Position numbers and translations under genes: made by a program
Notes under the pieces: model-generated
Database searches by the model: none
The model's input: only the letters and a program-made list of their open reading frames with translations
Told to the model about the DNA's origin: nothing
Part shown: piece by piece, positions 50,284 to 59,633 of the stretch
Numbering within the stretch: the first letter of the stretch is position 1
Layout of the letters: every line of letters starts with the position of its first letter
Assembly (NCBI GenBank): GCA_030749225.1
Contig: JASMKO010000062.1
Coordinates: forward strand, 62,001-126,000
Length of the DNA stretch: 64,000 nucleotides
Direction of reading: 5' to 3'
Source of the DNA: Verrucomicrobiota bacterium
GTDB taxonomy: Bacteria; Verrucomicrobiota; Verrucomicrobiia; Limisphaerales; UBA1096

Positions 50284-52041
50284 TCAACCCAAAGTAAAAA
50301 TCAACAGCGCGGCCATGCCGGCGGCGAACCAGAAGGCATATGTCTGCAGATTGCCGGTCTGGGCCAGGCGCAACACCCGCCCGGCCAACTCAGTCGTGCC
50401 GTGTGCGCCGCGCACCAGCAACCCGGCGATCACCCATCGGTCGAAGGCATCCGCCAGCTTGGCCAAGTTCTCCTGCACGTGGTCGATGAGCCATTTGTAA
50501 ATTTCGTCAAACCAAAACCGGTCGCGCAGCGCCTTGGCCAAGCGGCTAAACCGGGCCGGTAGCGGGTCGGTGTCGGCTCCGCTGTAGACGCTGTTGCCCA
50601 CGAGCATGCCGAACACCAGCACCACCAGCGACGCGGCCAACACCAGCGGGTTCGGTGCGTGCGCGTTGAAGTAACCGGCGATGACCGACGGCACAGCGAG
50701 CACGAGCAGCGGCACGGTCATCACAGCGGGACTCTCCTTCGCTTGCTCGGCATGGCTCGAGCGCGGCTTGCCCATGAACGCCACAATGAACAGTCGTGTC
50801 ATGTAAAACGTTGTCAGCAACGCGACAAACACGGCAACGAGAAACAGCAAAAGATTGTTCTCCAGCGCGGCGTCGAGGATGGCTTCCTTACTGAAAAAAC
50901 CGCTGAAGAGTGGCACTCCGCAGAGCGCCATCGTGCCGATCAAAAACGTCCAGTATGTCTTGGGCATCCGCTCGCGCAGGCCGCCCATTTTCCAGATGTC
51001 CTGCTCGTGATGCAGCGCCACGATCACCGAACCAGCCCCGAGGAACAGCAGCGCCTTGAAGGAGGCATGCGTCGTCAGGTGAAACATCGCCGCGTCGGGC
51101 GAGCCCAACCCCACCGCCATCACCATGTAGCCGAGTTGAGAGAGCGTCGAGTAAGCCAAGATGCGCTTGATGTCGTCCTGCTGCACGGCCATCAGCGCGG
51201 CCAAGAGCGAGGTGAGGCCGCCGATCCAAGCGATCGCCTCCATCGCCCACGTGCCGTCGATCAGGAAAAACACGCGGCACAGCATGTACACACCGGCGGC
51301 AACCATCGTCGCCGCGTGAATGAGCGCGCTGACCGGCGTTGGGCCTTCCATCGCGTCCGGCAGCCATACGTGCAGCGGCGCCTGGGCGGACTTGCCCATC
51401 GCCCCGCAAAAAATCAGGAAACCGGCCAAGCCGCATACGGCTGTAGTCTCCGCGTTCCGCAATTCGGCAAAACCGACCGAGCCAAGCGCGGCCCACACCA
51501 TCAGGATACCGAGCAGAAAACCGAAATCGCCGACGCGGTTGGTGAGAAAGGCTTTTTTGGCGGCATCGGCCGCGCTTGGTTTCTCGAACCAAAAGCCAAT
51601 CAACAGATAACTCGAGACACCGACCAACTCCCAAAAAATAAACATCATCACGAAATTGTCGGCCAACACGATGCCGAGCATCGAAAAAATGAAGAGGCTG
51701 AGGAACGCGAAGTAGCGTGAGAAATCGCGATCCTCCTTCATGTAACCAAGCGAGAAAATATGGATGAGACTGCCGACGCCGGTGACGACACACAGCATCA
51801 GCTTGCTGAGCGCGTCGATCTGCAATCCGATGTCGACCTGCAGCCCCTCGAACGCGAGCCAGCCGACACTCGAGCGCAGTTCGCCGCCATCGGCGATCAG
51901 CAGCATTGTCAGCAGAAATGAGCCGAATACCGCTCCGACGGAGAGCACCGCGCTGGCAACGCGCGACCGAAATGAACCCAATCCGATGGCCACCGCCGAG
52001 AACAGCGGGAGCAACAAAATGAGCCATGCCACAGTGTTCAT
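50284..52041 (-). CDS. nuoL: NADH-quinone oxidoreductase subunit L
   Basis: A 585-residue antiporter-like complex I subunit, with about 16 helices and the amphipathic lateral helix expected near the C-terminus. Signatures: FIFWELVGVSSYLLIGFWFEKPSAADAAKKAFLTNRVGDFGFLLG, APLHVWLPDAMEGPTPVSALIHAATMVAAGVYMLCR, LAYSTLSQLGYMVMAVGLG. It lies 3 bases after nuoK. Two exact palindrome copies (50458, 50533) lie in its 3' part, encoding a Leu-Ala-Lys stretch each time. Confidence 0.96.
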   Translation of the reverse strand: MNTVAWLILLLPLFSAVAIGLGSFRSRVASAVLSVGAVFGSFLLTMLLIADGGELRSSVGWLAFEGLQVDIGLQIDALSKLMLCVVTGVGSLIHIFSLGYMKEDRDFSRYFAFLSLFIFSMLGIVLADNFVMMFIFWELVGVSSYLLIGFWFEKPSAADAAKKAFLTNRVGDFGFLLGILMVWAALGSVGFAELRNAETTAVCGLAGFLIFCGAMGKSAQAPLHVWLPDAMEGPTPVSALIHAATMVAAGVYMLCRVFFLIDGTWAMEAIAWIGGLTSLLAALMAVQQDDIKRILAYSTLSQLGYMVMAVGLGSPDAAMFHLTTHASFKALLFLGAGSVIVALHHEQDIWKMGGLRERMPKTYWTFLIGTMALCGVPLFSGFFSKEAILDAALENNLLLFLVAVFVALLTTFYMTRLFIVAFMGKPRSSHAEQAKESPAVMTVPLLVLAVPSVIAGYFNAHAPNPLVLAASLVVLVFGMLVGNSVYSGADTDPLPARFSRLAKALRDRFWFDEIYKWLIDHVQENLAKLADAFDRWVIAGLLVRGAHGTTELAGRVLRLAQTGNLQTYAFWFAAGMAALLIFTLG

Positions 52042-52044
52042 CGA

Positions 52045-52350
52045 TTACAGTTTCATCGTGGCCAAGTCCGCCACCTCAGCAGTCTGGCGTTTACGATACA
52101 GGGCGACGATCAGGGCCAGGCCGACAGCCACCTCCGCCGCCGCAACGGTGATGACGAAAAACACCATCACCTGCCCGTCAAGGTTTCCGTTAAAACGCGA
52201 CATGGCCACTAGCGCCACGTTGGCCGCGTTGAGCATCAGTTCGAGAGACATGTAGATGATCAGCAGATTGCGCCGCACGATCACACCCAACAGGCCGATC
52301 GCAAACAGCGCCCCGCTCACCAGCAAATAATGACCCAGGGTCGCTTCCAT
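52045..52350 (-). CDS. nuoK: NADH-quinone oxidoreductase subunit K
   Basis: A 101-residue subunit with three membrane helices and the two conserved glutamates of the proton path ([40 protein letters not shown]). Length is typical. It overlaps nuoJ by one base. Confidence 0.96.
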   Translation of the reverse strand: MEATLGHYLLVSGALFAIGLLGVIVRRNLLIIYMSLELMLNAANVALVAMSRFNGNLDGQVMVFFVITVAAAEVAVGLALIVALYRKRQTAEVADLATMKL

Positions 52351-52880
52351 CAGAGCGGTTCCTTTCTGCTCAACAAAATCACACCGACCATCGCCACCAG
52401 CAGCAGCACTGAGACAATCTCAAACGGCAGGATAAACCCCTTCTCGGCACTGAACAGCGATTGGCCAAGCGCGCGAGTGCTACCCTCCACCTGATTGACA
52501 CCCGCCGCCACCTCCTGATGCTGCGTGGTATCCCCGTATGTTTGATCGACCGAGCTTTTGTAAACGAGGAACAGCGAACCGACAGCCATGAACCCCATGG
52601 CGAAGCTAACGAGATTCAGCTTCCGTCGTGCTCCCTCCCGTAGATCCAGCAGCATGATCACGAACAGAAACAGCACCATCACCGCGCCGGCGTAAACGAG
52701 GATTTGCACCGCCGCAAGAAAGTACGCACCGAGCAGCACGAACAACCCTGAGATCGAGATCATCGTGGTCACGAGGAACAACGCGCTCGTCACCGGGTTG
52801 CGGCTGAACGGGTTCGCAACCACCAACAACGCACTCAGCACTGCCAGCCCGGCGAATATATTGAACACTGTTCCTTCCAT
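52350..52880 (-). CDS. nuoJ: NADH-quinone oxidoreductase subunit J
   Basis: A 176-residue subunit with five predicted membrane helices. [45 protein letters not shown] is the family core, including the helix 3 region involved in gating. It lies 15 bases after nuoI and shares one base with nuoK. Confidence 0.95.
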   Translation of the reverse strand: MEGTVFNIFAGLAVLSALLVVANPFSRNPVTSALFLVTTMISISGLFVLLGAYFLAAVQILVYAGAVMVLFLFVIMLLDLREGARRKLNLVSFAMGFMAVGSLFLVYKSSVDQTYGDTTQHQEVAAGVNQVEGSTRALGQSLFSAEKGFILPFEIVSVLLLVAMVGVILLSRKEPL

Positions 52881-52895
52881 ACCTCGGTCAAATCG

Positions 52896-53510
52896 TCAGT
52901 GAAATGCCGGTTGCTCGCCAGCCTCCCGAGATTTCGTTTCCCATTTTTTTAGGCCCTCGTACACGCCGCACTGCACATGGTGATTGTAGGCACTCCTGTC
53001 TGCGCCGCCCAGCGAGAGCAGCTTTTCCTTGTCGTAAACTAGCTCCTCGCGGCTCTCGCCGTTGATGGCGTAATCCTTTAGCAAAAAAATTGCCTCCTCT
53101 GGACACACCTCCTGGCAAAAACCACAGTAGATGCAGCGAAGCATGTTGATTTCGAACTCTTCCGGCATCTTCTCCGCGCCCTCGCGATCGACCACACCAC
53201 TGTCGCCAGGTGGCGTAATGCGGATGGCTTTCGGCGGACAGACAAACTCGCACAATTGGCACGACACGCACTTTGTCTTTTCGTCTACATCCTTCACGAG
53301 ATACGGCGCGCCACGGTAGCCGGTCGGGACATCCCATTTTTCCTCCGGGTACTGCATCGTGGTCTTGGCGGCGTAACCCTTCTGCTTGCCGCCGTACACC
53401 TTCGAGCGGTTCCACGAGAAGAAATGCCGCAGCGTGACCTTGAAACCGTTGAGCAGGGTCGGCAAATACAGCCGCTCCCACCAGGTTAGTTCTGTGCGTT
53501 TCACTTTCAT
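52896..53510 (-). CDS. nuoI: NADH-quinone oxidoreductase subunit I
   Basis: A 204-residue peripheral-arm subunit carrying two [4Fe-4S] clusters, N6a and N6b. The ligands are in CVSCQLCEFVCPPKAI and CIYCGFCQEVCPEEAI, each C-x2-C-x2-C-x3-C-P. The N-terminal amphipathic part (LYLPTLLNGFKVTLRHFF) lies on the membrane, and an Arg-Gly-Ala-Pro-Tyr segment precedes the first cluster. It is located between nuoH (10 bases upstream) and nuoJ. Confidence 0.96.
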   Translation of the reverse strand: MKVKRTELTWWERLYLPTLLNGFKVTLRHFFSWNRSKVYGGKQKGYAAKTTMQYPEEKWDVPTGYRGAPYLVKDVDEKTKCVSCQLCEFVCPPKAIRITPPGDSGVVDREGAEKMPEEFEINMLRCIYCGFCQEVCPEEAIFLLKDYAINGESREELVYDKEKLLSLGGADRSAYNHHVQCGVYEGLKKWETKSREAGEQPAFH

Positions 53511-53520
53511 CGTCCCGTCC

Positions 53521-54651
53521 TCAACTGTTCAGCACCCACAACACGATGGCCGTCACGATGATATTGGCCAGGCTCACCGGCAGGAACCGCTTCCAGCCAA
53601 TGTTCATCAATTGATCGTAACGGAAACGGGGGAGCATCCAGCGTATCCAAATCATCAGGCCAAGGAACACCGCGATCTTCGCGACAAAAACGCCGATATG
53701 AACCAACCCTTGACCGAACGACTCGGCTGGCGTGCTGAAGTAATCGCCCAGCGGCAGCATCCAACCACCGCAAAAGAGCACCACCATCAACGCCGAACCG
53801 GCTATCATCGCTGCGTATTCGCCCATGAAAAACAGGGCAAAGCGCATCGAGCTGTACTCAGTGTTGTAACCGGCCACCAGCTCCGTCTCCGACTCCGGCA
53901 TGTCGAACGGCAGGCGATTCGTCTCCGCAAAGATCGCGATCAGGAAAATCACAAACGCCACCGGCTGCTTAAACATAAGCCAACCGAATAGGCTGTCACT
54001 TTGATATGCGATCACACTCGAAAGATTCAACAAACCGGCACCGTCCAAATAAAGAGACCAAGATTCGGACAACCCCTTTTGCCAAGCAGGATCGGCCGCA
54101 ATCATGAATACCGGCACAACCGCCAAGCCCATCGCGATCTCGTAGGAAATCATTTGTGCCGTTGAACGGATGCCACCAAGGAACGGATACTTCGAGTTCG
54201 AGGCATAGCCAGCAAGCACGATGCCGTACACTCCCAGCGACACGATCCCGAAGGTAAACAGAATGCCGATATCAAGATCGGCAATGACCATCTTCTGTTC
54301 TCCGAGCATCGAGCCAAACGGCAACACAGCAAGCACCACAAACGACGGCACCATCGCCACCGCCGGGGCCATCCAATAATAAACTTTCCGCACATGAGCC
54401 GGAGTGAAGTCCTCCTTGACCAACGCCTTCAGCCCGTCGGCCAGCGGCTGGCCAAGGCCAAGCAGCTTGATGTTCGTGAACGGGATGCCGACGCGGTTCG
54501 GCCCAATGCGATCCTGAATCCAGGCCGAGATACGGCGCTCAGCCACAACCGCGTAGGCAACCATCGGCATCACCACGGCGAACACGCCCGCCACCTTGAG
54601 CAGCGTCATCACCCACGGCTCGGCGAAAAGTCCTGTAATCGTGGCAAGCAT
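53521..54651 (-). CDS. nuoH: NADH-quinone oxidoreductase subunit H
   Basis: A 376-residue membrane subunit forming the quinone chamber with nuoB and nuoD. The ATG at 54651 is chosen because it makes a TGATG junction with nuoG; upstream in-frame residues come from nuoG DNA. Signatures: VAYAVVAERRISAWIQDRIGPNRVG, SYEIAMGLAVVPVFMI, FAETNRLPFDMPESETELVAGYNTEYSSMRFALFFMGEY with the conserved glutamates, and LMIWIRWMLPRFRYDQLMNIGWKRFLP. About nine helices are predicted. Confidence 0.96.
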   Translation of the reverse strand: MLATITGLFAEPWVMTLLKVAGVFAVVMPMVAYAVVAERRISAWIQDRIGPNRVGIPFTNIKLLGLGQPLADGLKALVKEDFTPAHVRKVYYWMAPAVAMVPSFVVLAVLPFGSMLGEQKMVIADLDIGILFTFGIVSLGVYGIVLAGYASNSKYPFLGGIRSTAQMISYEIAMGLAVVPVFMIAADPAWQKGLSESWSLYLDGAGLLNLSSVIAYQSDSLFGWLMFKQPVAFVIFLIAIFAETNRLPFDMPESETELVAGYNTEYSSMRFALFFMGEYAAMIAGSALMVVLFCGGWMLPLGDYFSTPAESFGQGLVHIGVFVAKIAVFLGLMIWIRWMLPRFRYDQLMNIGWKRFLPVSLANIIVTAIVLWVLNS

Positions 54652-56351
54652 CACCAATTCACATCCGCACCGTCGTCGCCCAAGCTGGCCCACTCCAGCC
54701 CGGCAGCCTTGAACGCCTTCACCTCGGTGGCCATCTGGTTAAACAACCCTTCAATGCTGTTGAAGCCGTCGAGACCAGTGACGTTGTGCACGAGCTCGTG
54801 CAACACTTCCCACTCCGGTATCGCGTCACCGGGCGGCTCGAGGGCTTTGCCAAATTTCTGCACGCGCCCCTTCACGTTGGTGAACGTCCCGCGTTTCTCC
54901 GCGTGTGCGCAACCCGGCAGTAAAAAGTCGGCCTTTTTCGTCGTAGCGTTCGGCAGGATGTCACTGACAATCAGTGTCTTAATTTTTCCAAGCAATTTGG
55001 CCTCGATGCCGTGCTTCGTGACGTCTTCGCCATACACGATCAGCGTCGTGATCCTCCCGGACGCGATACCCTTAGAAATGGTGCCCAGCTTTGAGCCAAC
55101 GCGCTTTGTGGCAATACCGATTAACTGCGTGCCGGTGGTGTTGGGGTTTCGATCCTCGGCGACAAGCAGGTGATCCGCCTCACCCTTGCGCGACACAGAG
55201 TCGGTCAACGCCTTGAAGCACTTGGCCAACTTTTTTAGGAGGAAAAGCTCCTCGTTGGTCTGACGCGCCGAGGCGACGATCGCGACCGAGCCTTCCTTCG
55301 CATTTGCCAAGCGCCCGGCAATCTCGCGCAACGCGCTTGGCCAACTGGTGTCGCCCTTTGGCCCGCGCACCCTGGCCAGGCGATCATCGCGGCCAATCCA
55401 TTTGTAATCGAGCCGGCCGGCGTCACACATCCAATAACTGTTTACCCCGTCATTCTGACGCGGCTCATAGCGGTACATCCGGTTTTCACGCGACCCGATG
55501 AGCGTATTGCAGCCGGTGCCGCAGCCGGTGCAGAGGCTCTTGGTTTCCTTCAGAAACCAAACGCGCATCTGGAACCGGAAGTCATCCGACGTTAGCGCGC
55601 CCACCGGGCAGAGGTCGACCGTGTTAAGCGTGTAATTATTGTCGAACGGCTGGCCAGGATAGGTTGAGATCGAGTTGTAGCTTCCACGGTTCACGATCCC
55701 CAGCGCATCGTCACGGGCGATGTCGGCAGTGAAGCGTATGCAACGGGTGCACAACACGCACCGCTCGGCGTCAAGCGTGATGCGCGGGCCAAGGTCTACA
55801 GCCTTGGGCTTGTGCACCTTCACCTCCGCGAAACGGCTCTCGGTTTGGCCGTGCTCGACCGAGTATTCCTGCAGCTTGCATTCGCCAGCCTGGTCACAGA
55901 TCGGGCAGTCGAGCGGATGGTTGATCAGCAGTGACTCGAGCACCGCCTCGCGCATCTGCCTGGTCTCCGGGCTACTGGCGTAAATCTCCATTCCGGGAAT
56001 GATGCCGGTCGCGCAGCCGATGACGCCGCGCGGCGTGCCCGTCTCGTACGGGAGCTGCATCGGGAACACCTTCGGCGTGCCGTCCTCGTTCGTTGGCGGT
56101 CTACCGTCCGGGCCAGGCCGCCCCGGCATGGCGACGTGAACGAGGCACATTCGGCAGTTACCAGCCACTGGCAGCTTGGGGTGGTAACAGTAGTGGGGGA
56201 TTTCTATGCCGGCGTGTCTACAAGCCTGCAATACCGTAGTCGGCTCCGGTTTACCCTGCCAGTTCGGCGTGGTGCGCGGCACCTCCACGGTGCGCCCATC
56301 CACTTTCACCGTGACAGTGTCGACTGCAGGTTCTGTCCGCTTGGCTGGCAT
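54651..56351 (-). CDS. nuoG: NADH-quinone oxidoreductase subunit G (short form)
   Basis: A 566-residue iron-sulfur subunit. The N-terminal ferredoxin domain has the [2Fe-2S] ligands CYHPKLPVAGNCRMC. HPLDCPICDQAGECKLQEY and H-plus-three-Cys ligands follow for the next cluster, with CVLCTRCIRFTADIARDDALG and a later CTGCGTGCNTLIGSRENRMYR. The molybdopterin-like C-terminal domain is present but cut short: typical NuoG has about 690-900 residues. The missing part is not catalytic in complex I. It is preceded by nuoF (2-base gap) and coupled to nuoH by TGATG. Confidence 0.94.
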   Translation of the reverse strand: MPAKRTEPAVDTVTVKVDGRTVEVPRTTPNWQGKPEPTTVLQACRHAGIEIPHYCYHPKLPVAGNCRMCLVHVAMPGRPGPDGRPPTNEDGTPKVFPMQLPYETGTPRGVIGCATGIIPGMEIYASSPETRQMREAVLESLLINHPLDCPICDQAGECKLQEYSVEHGQTESRFAEVKVHKPKAVDLGPRITLDAERCVLCTRCIRFTADIARDDALGIVNRGSYNSISTYPGQPFDNNYTLNTVDLCPVGALTSDDFRFQMRVWFLKETKSLCTGCGTGCNTLIGSRENRMYRYEPRQNDGVNSYWMCDAGRLDYKWIGRDDRLARVRGPKGDTSWPSALREIAGRLANAKEGSVAIVASARQTNEELFLLKKLAKCFKALTDSVSRKGEADHLLVAEDRNPNTTGTQLIGIATKRVGSKLGTISKGIASGRITTLIVYGEDVTKHGIEAKLLGKIKTLIVSDILPNATTKKADFLLPGCAHAEKRGTFTNVKGRVQKFGKALEPPGDAIPEWEVLHELVHNVTGLDGFNSIEGLFNQMATEVKAFKAAGLEWASLGDDGADVNW

Positions 56352-56353
56352 TG

Positions 56354-57757
56354 CTATTTCGTTGCAGCCTCCCCGTTGCGGTTGGCCAAGCGGGCCTCGT
56401 CCTCCGCGCCACGCTTCTCAAAATCGTCACGGAACTTGTCCACGAAACTCATTACCGGCCAAGCGCACGCCTCGCCAAAGGCACAGATGGTCCGACCCTG
56501 AATATTGTACGCGATGCGCCGCAAATAATCGGCGTCGCCCTTCCGCGCCTCGCCGGATCGCATGCGCATGAGCGCTTTGGCCATCCAGAGCGACCCCTCG
56601 CGGCACGGAGTGCATTGGCCGCAGCTCTCGTGCGCGTAAAAGTCGGACAAATTACCGAGTGCCTCGACAATGTCGACTGAATCATCCAGCACGATGATGG
56701 CGCTCGAGCCGGACATCGAGCCACATTTCATCAGCGTGTCGAAGTCATACGGGACATCGAGGAGGTCGAGTGTCTGCTCGGTGACCTCGCCCCGCTTGTC
56801 CTTGCTTTTGATGGTGAATTTCTCGCCGGCGCGAAACACTTTCGACGATGAACCGCCGGGGATGATCGCCCGCAGCTTGCAGCCATCGCGCAGCCCTCGG
56901 CCAAAGTTTTTGTGGAAGATCAGTTCACCGAGGGTGGCCTTCCCGACCTCGATCTCGTAGTAGCCGGGCCGCTGGACGTTCCCGCTCAGACTAACGATGC
57001 GCGTGCCAGTGTTGCCCGCCGTACCCAGCGAGGCGTAGGCGTCACCGCCCAACTCCATGACATGCCGCACATTGCAGAGTGTCTCAACGTTGTTGACGAT
57101 GGTTGGGCACATGTAGAGACCAAGCGCCGCCGGGAAGTACGGCGGCTTGATGCGAGGGTACGGCCGCTTGCCCTCAAGCGACTCGATGAGCCCGGTTTCC
57201 TCACCACAAATGTACGCGCCAGCGCCGCGGTGAACGAGGATTTCCAACTCATAATTCGTACCACAGATGCCACTGCCCAAGAAGCCTTCTTTTCTTGCCT
57301 CAGCAAGCGCGCGGTTGAGGATTTTTGCCCCCTCCGGGAATTCGCCGCGTATGTAAATGTACGCCAGCTTAACCTCATTAGCGTAGCACGATAGGATCAT
57401 ACCCTCGATGAGTTGGTGCGGGTCTTTGTGAATGATTTGCCGATCCTTGAACGTGCCCGGCTCAGACTCGTCGGCGTTGCAGATCAAATAGACCGGCTTG
57501 CCAGACTTGCGATTGACAAAGTTCCACTTAATCCCACACGAAAACCCGGCGCCACCACGGCCGCGCAAACCGGACGCAAGCACCTCCTTACGAACGATTT
57601 CCTGAGGAGTCACGACGTCGCCCCCAACCTTCCTCGGCTTGAGCCGGAAGACTTTTTTCAACGTCTTGTAGCCACCGTGTTTCAGGTAACACCGAATGTC
57701 ATTCGTGTAACCCGCCTCATCGACGTGCTTCAAAACCAGTTTCGTTTCTTTCGGCAT
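56354..57757 (-). CDS. nuoF: NADH-quinone oxidoreductase subunit F
   Basis: A 467-residue subunit that oxidises NADH with FMN and carries the [4Fe-4S] cluster N3. GLRGRGGAGFSCGIKWNFV binds NADH; ICNADESEPGTFKDRQI and GAGAYICGEETGLIESLEGKRPYPRIKPP bind FMN and substrate. Cluster ligands are in ESCGQCTPCREG and a Cys in the following GEACAWP. An N-terminal extension of about 35 residues precedes the family core. It is separated from nuoE by 137 bases holding a tRNA-Gln on the other strand. Confidence 0.96.
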   Translation of the reverse strand: MPKETKLVLKHVDEAGYTNDIRCYLKHGGYKTLKKVFRLKPRKVGGDVVTPQEIVRKEVLASGLRGRGGAGFSCGIKWNFVNRKSGKPVYLICNADESEPGTFKDRQIIHKDPHQLIEGMILSCYANEVKLAYIYIRGEFPEGAKILNRALAEARKEGFLGSGICGTNYELEILVHRGAGAYICGEETGLIESLEGKRPYPRIKPPYFPAALGLYMCPTIVNNVETLCNVRHVMELGGDAYASLGTAGNTGTRIVSLSGNVQRPGYYEIEVGKATLGELIFHKNFGRGLRDGCKLRAIIPGGSSSKVFRAGEKFTIKSKDKRGEVTEQTLDLLDVPYDFDTLMKCGSMSGSSAIIVLDDSVDIVEALGNLSDFYAHESCGQCTPCREGSLWMAKALMRMRSGEARKGDADYLRRIAYNIQGRTICAFGEACAWPVMSFVDKFRDDFEKRGAEDEARLANRNGEAATK

Positions 57758-57772
57758 TTAGCGTTTCGGGCC

Positions 57773-57799
57773 TTGACTCATCCGACCCAGTTTTACTAT
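57773..57799 (+). promoter_or_regulatory. Possible tRNA-Gln promoter
   Basis: TTGACT (57773-57778) and TACTAT (57794-57799) are 15 bases apart, with five and four of six consensus matches. They lie 19 bases upstream of the tRNA, between it and the divergent nuoF start. The short spacing lowers confidence. Confidence 0.4.
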
Positions 57800-57817
57800 G
57801 TATTCCCTTAACGGCGT

Positions 57818-57891
57818 TGCCGAATAGTGTAACGGTAGCACGAGTGACTCTGACTCACTTTGTCTAGGTTCGAATCCTAGTTCGGCAACCA
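57818..57891 (+). tRNA. tRNA-Gln (anticodon CTG), CCA encoded
   Basis: A 74-base cloverleaf. The acceptor stem TGCCGAA pairs with TTCGGCA (57881-57887); the discriminator A is followed by an encoded CCA (57889-57891). The D arm is GTGT/GCAC; the anticodon stem AGTGA/TCACT carries loop CTCTGAC, anticodon CTG reading CAG (Gln). The T stem CTAGG/CCTAG carries loop TTCGAAT. It lies on the plus strand inside the minus-strand nuo operon, between nuoE and nuoF. Confidence 0.95.
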
Positions 57892-57894
57892 TCT

Positions 57895-58383
57895 TCATTC
57901 GTCGTATTTCTCCAGGATTTGATCCACGCCGTCGTTGGAGACGTTCTCGTAAAAGTCATCGTTGCACATCATCACCGGCCCGGTGCCGCAACTGGCCAGA
58001 CACTCGGCGAACTCGACACCAAATTTACCGTCCTTTGTCCGCTGCAACCCCGATGCATTGGCATCCAAGCCAAGCCGACGGCAGATATGGCCGTGCAGTT
58101 TTGCGCTCCCAGCCAGGGCGCAGCTTAATGTGCGGCAAACCCGCACCACCGTCCTGCCCGGGTCGTGTGAACGCAACATCGGGTAAAACGTCACCAACTC
58201 GCGAATGTTGATCGGCTTTAGCCCGAGCCTGGCAGCCGCCCACACCTCGGCCTCCGGCGAGATGTAGCCGAACTCCTCCTGCAACGCATGAAGCACCATC
58301 AGCGACGCGCTGCGTTTCTCTGGGTAGCACTTCACCAAACGGTTGATTTCGCGGTCCAGTTTTCTGGGCAGTTCAAGGCTCAT
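57895..58383 (-). CDS. nuoE: NADH-quinone oxidoreductase subunit E
   Basis: A 162-residue subunit from the ATG at 58383, which overlaps the nuoD stop by 4 bases; an ATG 9 bases earlier is possible. It carries [2Fe-2S] cluster N1a in a thioredoxin-like fold; ligands are in VCRTLSCALAGS (C-x4-C) and ECLASCGTGPVM (C-x3-C). The N-terminal helical part shows KRSASLMVLHALQEEFGYISPE and LVTFYPMLRS. It is followed by a 137-base gap with an oppositely oriented tRNA before nuoF, the only sizeable gap within the operon. Confidence 0.95.
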   Translation of the reverse strand: MSLELPRKLDREINRLVKCYPEKRSASLMVLHALQEEFGYISPEAEVWAAARLGLKPINIRELVTFYPMLRSHDPGRTVVRVCRTLSCALAGSAKLHGHICRRLGLDANASGLQRTKDGKFGVEFAECLASCGTGPVMMCNDDFYENVSNDGVDQILEKYDE

Positions 58384-59633
58384 CGGTCGCATTCCCCCAT
58401 CACGAAGTCGAGCGATCCCAGGATCGCCACTACGTCACTGATCATGTGCCCAGGCAGCATGTGCGGCAGGATGCCCAGGTTAACAAACGAGGGCGCGCGG
58501 ATCTTGAGCCGGTACGGCACACCGCCGCCCTTGCTCATGATGTAAAATCCAAGCACCCCCTTCGGGTTCTCGGCGCCAAAGTAAACCTCGCCAGCCGGAG
58601 CATCCTGCCCCTGCGTCACCAACATGAACTGGTGGATCAACTCCTCCATGCTCGTAAGCACCTTTTGCTTGTCGGGCAAGACGATCTTGCCATCGTCCAC
58701 GTTCACGGGGCCACCCGGTAACCCGCTGAGGCATTGCTCTAGCAGACGCACGCTCTGGCGCATCTCCTCCATGCGAACAAGGTAACGGTCATAACAATCG
58801 CCCACCTCCCCATACGGCACGTCGAATACGAGCCGGTCGTACACAAGATACGGTTGCACCTTGCGAAGGTCGTGATCCACGCCGCTCCCGCGCAGGTTCG
58901 GGCCGGTCAGGCCAAAATCAATCGCCTCCTCCCGGTTGATCACCCCGACGTCGCGGGTGCGATCTACAAAAATCTTGTTCCGTGTGAGCAACTTGTCCGC
59001 CTCGTCGATTGCCGTGCTCACCTCTCGGGTGAACTGGCGCAGTTCATCCGTCCAGCCGTCCGGCAAGTCGCGCGACAAACCGCCAATGCGCGTGTAAGTC
59101 GTCGTGAAGCGCGCGCCAGTCAGCGCCTCAATCAGATTGTAGATTTTCTCGCGCTCTGTGAACGTGTGCAGGAACACCGTCATCGCGCCGACATCCATTG
59201 CAAACGCCCCAATGCCGAGCAGATGCGCCGAGATGCGAGCCAGCTCGCAGCAGATGACACGGATGTACTGGCAACGCTCCGGGAGCTTGTCGTGGATGCC
59301 GAGCAGCTTCTCCACCGCCAGCACGTAGGCAACATTGTTGGCCAGCGGAGCGAGGTAATCCAGCCTGTCCGTATACGGGATGAACTGGGTGTACGTCATG
59401 TTCTCCGCGATCTTCTCGTCGCCGCGATGCAGGTAGCCGATCTCCGGGTCAGCCTTCGTGATGATCTCGCCGTCGAGCTCCAGCACCAACCGCAGCACAC
59501 CGTGCGTCGCGGGGTGCGACGGCCCCATGCTCAGGGTCATCGTGTCTCCCCGCACATCCGCCAACTCGTCCAGGGCCTGCGCCGAGCGTGCCGCTGAATC
59601 CCCCACCTTGAGCTCCCGGGTTGCAGCCATCAT
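58380..59633 (-). CDS. nuoD: NADH-quinone oxidoreductase subunit D
   Basis: A 417-residue subunit from the ATG at 59633 (a second ATG at 59630 is adjacent). Longer upstream reading would lie on nuoC DNA. It is the 49-kDa-type subunit that lines the quinone site: SMGPSHPATHGVLRLVLELDGE (conserved His), EIGYLHRGDEKIAE, NVAYVLAVEKLLGI, ARISAHLLGIGAFAMDVGAMT, LTGPNLRGSGVDHDLRK, YDRYLVRMEEMRQS, and the C-terminal SIMSKGGGVPYRLKIRAPSF-like end with D/R residues. Separate nuoC and nuoD genes, not fused, fit the 14-gene plan. Confidence 0.95.
   Translation of the reverse strand: MMAATRELKVGDSAARSAQALDELADVRGDTMTLSMGPSHPATHGVLRLVLELDGEIITKADPEIGYLHRGDEKIAENMTYTQFIPYTDRLDYLAPLANNVAYVLAVEKLLGIHDKLPERCQYIRVICCELARISAHLLGIGAFAMDVGAMTVFLHTFTEREKIYNLIEALTGARFTTTYTRIGGLSRDLPDGWTDELRQFTREVSTAIDEADKLLTRNKIFVDRTRDVGVINREEAIDFGLTGPNLRGSGVDHDLRKVQPYLVYDRLVFDVPYGEVGDCYDRYLVRMEEMRQSVRLLEQCLSGLPGGPVNVDDGKIVLPDKQKVLTSMEELIHQFMLVTQGQDAPAGEVYFGAENPKGVLGFYIMSKGGGVPYRLKIRAPSFVNLGILPHMLPGHMISDVVAILGSLDFVMGECDR

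Noticed and set aside
50659-51720. A 353-codon open frame antisense to nuoL
   Set aside because: Same reasoning: a shadow of a membrane-protein gene in GC-rich DNA, with biased His/Arg/Gln composition.
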